From: Acidobacteriota bacterium
GTDB lineage: Bacteria > Acidobacteriota > Vicinamibacteria > Vicinamibacterales > UBA2999
Direction of reading: 5' to 3'
Length of the DNA: 64,000 nucleotides
NCBI GenBank assembly: GCA_021730945.1
Contig: JAKFYH010000002.1
Coordinates: 1 to 64,000 of the forward strand
Below are positions 60,448 through 64,000 of the stretch, in pieces. The first letter of the stretch is position 1; every line of letters starts with the position of its first letter. Both the position numbers and the translations under genes were made by a program. The notes beneath the pieces were generated by a model. The model saw only the letters and a list, made by a program, of their open reading frames with translations, ran no database searches and was not told where the DNA came from.

Positions 60448-61094
60448 TCGCGCTTACGCTTGATGTCGCCTTGCGGCAACAGGCCTTCGAGCTGCAAGTC
60501 CGTGACACGGCCTCGGTGGAGGTGCTCGGCGTGTTCGGTCCGTCGGGCAGCGGCAAGACGACGTTGCTCGAGGCCATTGCCGGCATTCGCACTCCCGATG
60601 CCGGCGAGATACGGGTTGGCGACCGCGTCTTGTTCTCGTCGGCCGCCGGCATCAACCTGCCGGCGCGCGATCGCCATATCGGCTACGTCCCGCAGGATGC
60701 GCTGCTGTTTCCCAACCTCGATGCGGCCGGCAACATCAACTACGGGGTTCGACCCGGCGACCCAATGAGCCACGACCGTCGCGCCATACTGATCGAGATA
60801 CTCGACCTGGCGCCGCTGCTGCCGCGACGGGTGCAGAAGTTGTCGGGCGGTGAAAAGCAGCGGGTGGCGATCGCGCGCGCGTTGATGACCCAACCGGCCG
60901 TGTTGTTGCTTGACGAGCCGCTGGCCGGTCTCGATCGCGCCCGCCGCGATCGCATCGTGCCGTACCTGCTGCGCATCAGGCGTGACTTGCACGTGCCGCT
61001 GGTCTACGTCACCCACGACGAGACCGAGCTTACGGCGATGGCGGATCGGGTGTTGTTCCTGGAGGGTGGCCGGATCCGGGCAATTGGGCCGTGA
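60444..61094 (+). CDS. modC: molybdate ABC transporter ATP-binding protein ModC, short form
   Basis: 216 residues from ATG 60444 (ATGA overlap with modB). Walker A GPSGSGKTT at 32-40, Q-loop YVPQDALLFPNL, signature LSGGEKQRVAIARAL, Walker B VLLLDEPLAGLD, H-loop VYVTHDETELTAMADRV. The gene stops right after the ATPase domain: the C-terminal TOBE domain of usual ~350-residue ModC is missing, while a TOBE occurs in the divergent regulator. The 3' end overlaps the convergent kinase gene by 65 bases. Confidence 0.94.
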   Translation: MIALTLDVALRQQAFELQVRDTASVEVLGVFGPSGSGKTTLLEAIAGIRTPDAGEIRVGDRVLFSSAAGINLPARDRHIGYVPQDALLFPNLDAAGNINYGVRPGDPMSHDRRAILIEILDLAPLLPRRVQKLSGGEKQRVAIARALMTQPAVLLLDEPLAGLDRARRDRIVPYLLRIRRDLHVPLVYVTHDETELTAMADRVLFLEGGRIRAIGP

Positions 61095-62526
61095 ACGTCG
61101 TGCCTCGTCCCAACGCCGATCGGACCGCGACCGTGCCGCCGTGCAACTCGACCAGGTGGCGGACGATGGCCAGCCCGAGCCCCAGTCCGGCGTGTTCGCG
61201 GGTGGGGCCGGCATCGGCCTGGCGGAAACGGTCGAACACGAACGGCAGGAACTCATCGGCGATGCCAATGCCGGAATCGGCCACCACGATTCGCAGATCC
61301 TCCGCGACGCGCTCGACCGAGACGTCGACGCGGCCGCCGGCGGGCGTGAACTTGATCGCGTTTGAAATCAGGTTGGCGACCACCTGTTGCACGCGCGACG
61401 AATCGACGACCATCGGGCCGGCGTGGCCGATCTCGGCGTGGAGCTCCAGTCCCTTCTCTTCGGCTGCCGGCCGCATCGAGTCGACCACGCCCTCGACGAG
61501 GGGACCCACCATCACGCTGGATCGACTGAGCCGCAGCTTTCCGGTCATGGCCGCCGAAACGTCGAGCAGATCTGCGGTCAAGCGGGCCTGAAGCTCGGCG
61601 CTGCGCTCGATGGCGGCAAACGCCCGGTCGCGCTTGGCCTCGGAGAGCTGGTCGGACCGCAGCAACTGCAACCATCCGAGCAGCGCGTTGAGCGGTGTCC
61701 GCAGCTCATGCGACAGCGTCGCCAGGAACTCGTCCTTGAGCTGGTTGGCCTCCTGCGCCTGGCGATAGAGCGCCGCGTTCTCGACCATGGCCTGCTGCAG
61801 CGCCTTCTCATTGCGCCGCCGCTCGGTGATATCGAGGAAAGCGCCAATCGCGCCGCGCACCCGGCCTTCGGCATCGATCAGCGGATTGGCGAACTCGTAC
61901 AAGCTCACGTGCGTGCCATCGGGGTGCACCACGTCGAGCTCGACGTTTCGCACCTCGACGCCTAACCGCGCCGCGCGTTGCAGCGGCAGGTCCTCGGGCG
62001 CGACAACCACGCCATCCCGCAACACCTGGAAGTTCGGCCGCTCACTCTCCGGCGCCGAGAGCGAGCCGTTGTCGGCGAGGCCAATCCGCAGCATGCTGGC
62101 CATGGCCGGGTTGACCGAGATCCGCCGGCACTCCGGGTCGCTGGCAATAGCGACGCCGATCGGGCTGACCCGCATGAGCGTGTCGAACTCGAGCGCCCGC
62201 TTCTCCGCGTCGAGCCGGGTCAGCTCCAAGCGGTGCGCCAGCACCGTGATGCCGGCGGCGATGGCCAGATACAGCGACAACGGCACCAGTTCCTCGGCTC
62301 CCTTGGGCACCGTGTAGTACGGGAATCGAAAGAAATACTCCGCCGACAGGCCGCCGAGGATGGTGGCCACCAGGCTGGCGCGCAGGTCGGTCCACATCGC
62401 CGTCACCAGGATGGGCGGCACGAACAGGAGAAAGGCGACCGGGTTGGTGGGAGCGAAGCTCTGAATGACCAGCCCGACGCCGATGGTGACGGCCACCGAG
62501 GCGAAGGCGATGGCGTACGAGGACAT
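61030..62526 (-). CDS. hybrid-sensing histidine kinase (DUF4118-PAS-HisKA-HATPase)
   Basis: 498 residues from ATG 62526 (GTG 62529 also possible). Residues ~1-110 form four TM helices of the DUF4118/KdpD type (VIQSFAPTNPVAFLLFVPPI, ASLVATILGGLSAEYFFRFP). A PAS-PAC domain follows (VSPIGVAIASDPECRRISVN, FLDITERRRNEKAL), then the H-box FLATLSHELRTPLNALLGWL, the N-box VVANLISNAIKFTPAGGRVD and the G boxes VVADSGIGIADEFL, GLGLGLAIVRHLVELHGG. No receiver domain or response-regulator gene is in the window. Starts three bases after the ATP-grasp gene stop, so co-transcribed. Confidence 0.93.
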   Translation of the reverse strand: MSSYAIAFASVAVTIGVGLVIQSFAPTNPVAFLLFVPPILVTAMWTDLRASLVATILGGLSAEYFFRFPYYTVPKGAEELVPLSLYLAIAAGITVLAHRLELTRLDAEKRALEFDTLMRVSPIGVAIASDPECRRISVNPAMASMLRIGLADNGSLSAPESERPNFQVLRDGVVVAPEDLPLQRAARLGVEVRNVELDVVHPDGTHVSLYEFANPLIDAEGRVRGAIGAFLDITERRRNEKALQQAMVENAALYRQAQEANQLKDEFLATLSHELRTPLNALLGWLQLLRSDQLSEAKRDRAFAAIERSAELQARLTADLLDVSAAMTGKLRLSRSSVMVGPLVEGVVDSMRPAAEEKGLELHAEIGHAGPMVVDSSRVQQVVANLISNAIKFTPAGGRVDVSVERVAEDLRIVVADSGIGIADEFLPFVFDRFRQADAGPTREHAGLGLGLAIVRHLVELHGGTVAVRSALGRGTTFTAQLPGSGHPPGTTPDPPSP

Positions 62527-62528
62527 CA

Positions 62529-63749
62529 CTACTCGCCGCTGGCAATGAGTCCGGCCGACGCCCCGACCCAGCGCAGGCCCTTGTTGTGATCCACGCCCAT
62601 CATCTTGCCACGGCCCATGCGGATGAGCGGCAGCACCGGCTGGAAACCGTAGCCGCCTGCCCTGAGCGAAGTCGAAGGGGCGCGGACGTACATCACGCGA
62701 ATCTCGGCCTGCGTCGGCCCGGCCGGCGTGGCGATGACCGGCGCGAACTGGATGCGCTCCTGCAGGATGTAGTTCGACCGCTCGGCCGCGGGAATGGCGG
62801 CCACCTGGGCGTCGGTCGGCGCGAAGATGATGCCGCCGCCGGCGAACGAGAACAGCGGCTTCAGCAGGTAACGGTCCCGATCGGCGGGCAGTTCGTCGAG
62901 CTGATGCAGGAATCGGGTCTCCGGTACCGACCGATGCCGCAGCCACGGAATCGAGAACTTGCTGATCTGGAAATACCAGGACGGGTGTCCCGCCCACTCG
63001 ACGTCGAGGTCGTCGCGATAGTCAAACGGCAGCGGCACGTTCTTGCGTTCGAGTTCGTCTGGAATGACGCGGTTGTAAATGCGTGCGATCGGCGTTCGCA
63101 CGCCGTCACGCCGATAGAACAGGCGCCGGCCGTCGCGTTCGATCTCGGTGGTGTCGACCGCGCGGATCCCCCACATCTGCTCGGTGACGGCAAAGTCGGG
63201 CCACGTCTTCTGCCGGCGCGGCTCGATCTCCATCAACACCACGTTCGCCGGATCGTGCCCGTTCAGCAGCGCGGCTCCTACCAGCGCGTGGTACTGCGTC
63301 CGGTCGAGACCGCCCAGGCACACGCCGAGTGACGGGTCGAGGTCAAACGCCTCGCCGTGGGCGTCGGCCAGCGCCATCTGAAAGCCGTAGAGCGAGGCAA
63401 ACGCCTGCAGCTCGACCAGTCGCGGCTCGATCGCGCCCGACGGGCCGCGCACCAGTCCGAAGTCCACCTGCAGGAATGTCGGATGCGATTCGGCGTTCGG
63501 GCCGGCGAAACGGCTGGGCACCGCGGCGCGTGCCGCCGCGCGGGCGTCGGGGTTGTCGAACAGTTGCGCCACCAGCTCAAGGCCGGTCGCCGACAACTCG
63601 TCCATCAACGACCGCGGGAAGAAGCAGGGGGTCTCGCTAATTGGGAAGCCGGTGGGCGCGCCGGTGCGTGCCTCGAGCCGGGTCACGAGGTCGCGATAGC
63701 GGGCCTCGCTCCAGGCGGCGTTGAAGGATTCGCGAAGTGCAGGGATCAA
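62529..63749 (-). CDS. ATP-grasp-like ligase of unknown substrate
   Basis: 406 residues. The overall plan (VELQAFASLYGFQMALADAH, DRTQYHALVGAALLNGHDPA, RDRYLLKPLFSFAGGGIIFA, SNYILQERIQFAPVIATPAG) fits an ATP-grasp enzyme of the glutathionylspermidine-synthase/circularly permuted type: the Lys in LLKPLFSFAGGG would contact ATP. A block APSTSLRAGG at about residue 355 is encoded by a dispersed repeat and looks like an in-frame insertion. The gene lies between a carboxylate-amine ligase and a histidine kinase, all on one strand, so it may act on the product of the ligase. Confidence 0.7.
   Translation of the reverse strand: MIPALRESFNAAWSEARYRDLVTRLEARTGAPTGFPISETPCFFPRSLMDELSATGLELVAQLFDNPDARAAARAAVPSRFAGPNAESHPTFLQVDFGLVRGPSGAIEPRLVELQAFASLYGFQMALADAHGEAFDLDPSLGVCLGGLDRTQYHALVGAALLNGHDPANVVLMEIEPRRQKTWPDFAVTEQMWGIRAVDTTEIERDGRRLFYRRDGVRTPIARIYNRVIPDELERKNVPLPFDYRDDLDVEWAGHPSWYFQISKFSIPWLRHRSVPETRFLHQLDELPADRDRYLLKPLFSFAGGGIIFAPTDAQVAAIPAAERSNYILQERIQFAPVIATPAGPTQAEIRVMYVRAPSTSLRAGGYGFQPVLPLIRMGRGKMMGVDHNKGLRWVGASAGLIASGE
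62660..62679. repeat. CCCTGAGCGAAGTCGAAGGG repeat, in frame in the ATP-grasp gene
   Basis: The 20-base unit is translated as part of PSTSLRAG on the coding strand. The wording matches a dispersed repeat I recall from environmental genomes. It is in frame and leaves the gene open. Confidence 0.8.
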
Positions 63750-63772
63750 TCGATCAGGTATCCGTTGACGTG

Positions 63773-64000
63773 CTAGAGACCGGCCTGAGTCTCGGCCACC
63801 ATGTATTCGACCACTTTCTTCAGGTCGCCAGTCTCCTTGAACACCGCCAGCTGGCGTTCGGCGCCGTTGCCGCGCTCAAGAATCGTCTTGATGTAGTCGA
63901 TTTCACTACGGCTCCCCAACTCGTCGACGACATCGTCCACAAAGTCGAGGTACTCGAGCATCAAGTCCTTGGCCGGCACCTCGGTTTCGCGGCCGAAGTC
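63773..64000 (-). CDS. carboxylate-amine ligase (GCS2/YbdK-like), C-terminal end
   Basis: The frame is open to the window edge, so only the last 75 residues are seen. SRSEIDYIKTILERGNGAER followed by QLAVFKETGDLKKVVEYMVA matches the conserved C-terminus of the glutamate-cysteine-ligase-like (GCS2, YbdK) family of carboxylate-amine ligases. It ends 23 bases before the ATP-grasp gene. Product unknown; an N-acylated or gamma-glutamyl amino compound is the family reaction. Confidence 0.75.
   Translation of the reverse strand, partial: DFGRETEVPAKDLMLEYLDFVDDVVDELGSRSEIDYIKTILERGNGAERQLAVFKETGDLKKVVEYMVAETQAGL

Overview
The window looks like a chromosome segment of an environmental Acidobacteriota-type bacterium (Vicinamibacteria-like). 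This is inferred from the high G+C, the two large TonB-dependent receptors with N-terminal carboxypeptidase-regulatory-like plugs, the DUF1800/DUF1501 pair, the SYLF and DUF4097 proteins, and the wealth of secreted peptidases and quinoproteins. No rRNA, tRNA, CRISPR array, phage or transposase gene was seen. No gene-free gap exceeds 300 bases, and many of the gaps are filled by short repeats.

Layout. 1-9.2 kb: end of a TPR-like gene, a beta-barrel-like protein, a small lower-GC island holding a 44-residue four-CxxC protein and a small secreted protein, a Tat-exported Gfo/Idh/MocA oxidoreductase, a penicillin-acylase-type hydrolase, Ada, and a DAO-family flavoenzyme. 9.3-18.2 kb: TonB-dependent receptor, a large PIG-L deacetylase, DUF1800 and DUF1501 proteins. 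18.2-27.2 kb: SYLF protein, TIGR01777 epimerase, then a TetR regulator with a palindromic operator and a six-gene ABC export operon (HlyD, ATPase, TolC, ATPase, two permeases). It resembles YbhGFSR/CecR, but with the tandem ATPase split around a tolC gene. 27.2-42.6 kb: MFS transporter, DUF4097 protein, TPR lipoprotein-like protein, second TonB-dependent receptor, PQQ dehydrogenase, alpha/beta hydrolase, cytochrome c-like protein, heavy-metal-binding-domain protein, and an ECF sigma factor with a small partner.

42.7-49.4 kb: a complete minus-strand histidine operon, hisI-G-D-C-B-H-F-A, without hisE or a histidinol-phosphatase gene. It is preceded by an attenuator: a 26-codon leader peptide with six histidine codons, followed by a GNRA-loop terminator. 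49.4-57.3 kb: M28 and S9 peptidases, a TPR protein, a zinc metallopeptidase-like protein and an NHL-type protein. 57.3-61.1 kb: RraA-like protein and a molybdate module. In it a HTH-TOBE regulator and a Cys-less molybdopterin-domain protein diverge from modABC, whose ModC is short and lacks TOBE. 61-64 kb: a DUF4118/PAS histidine kinase, an ATP-grasp-like protein and the end of a carboxylate-amine ligase.

The cross-cutting oddity is the density of short palindromic or tandem repeats, at least ten families by eye. Several have been captured by genes: the start of hlyD, the stop codons of hisD, hisI and a TPR gene, and in-frame insertions in hisF and the ATP-grasp gene.
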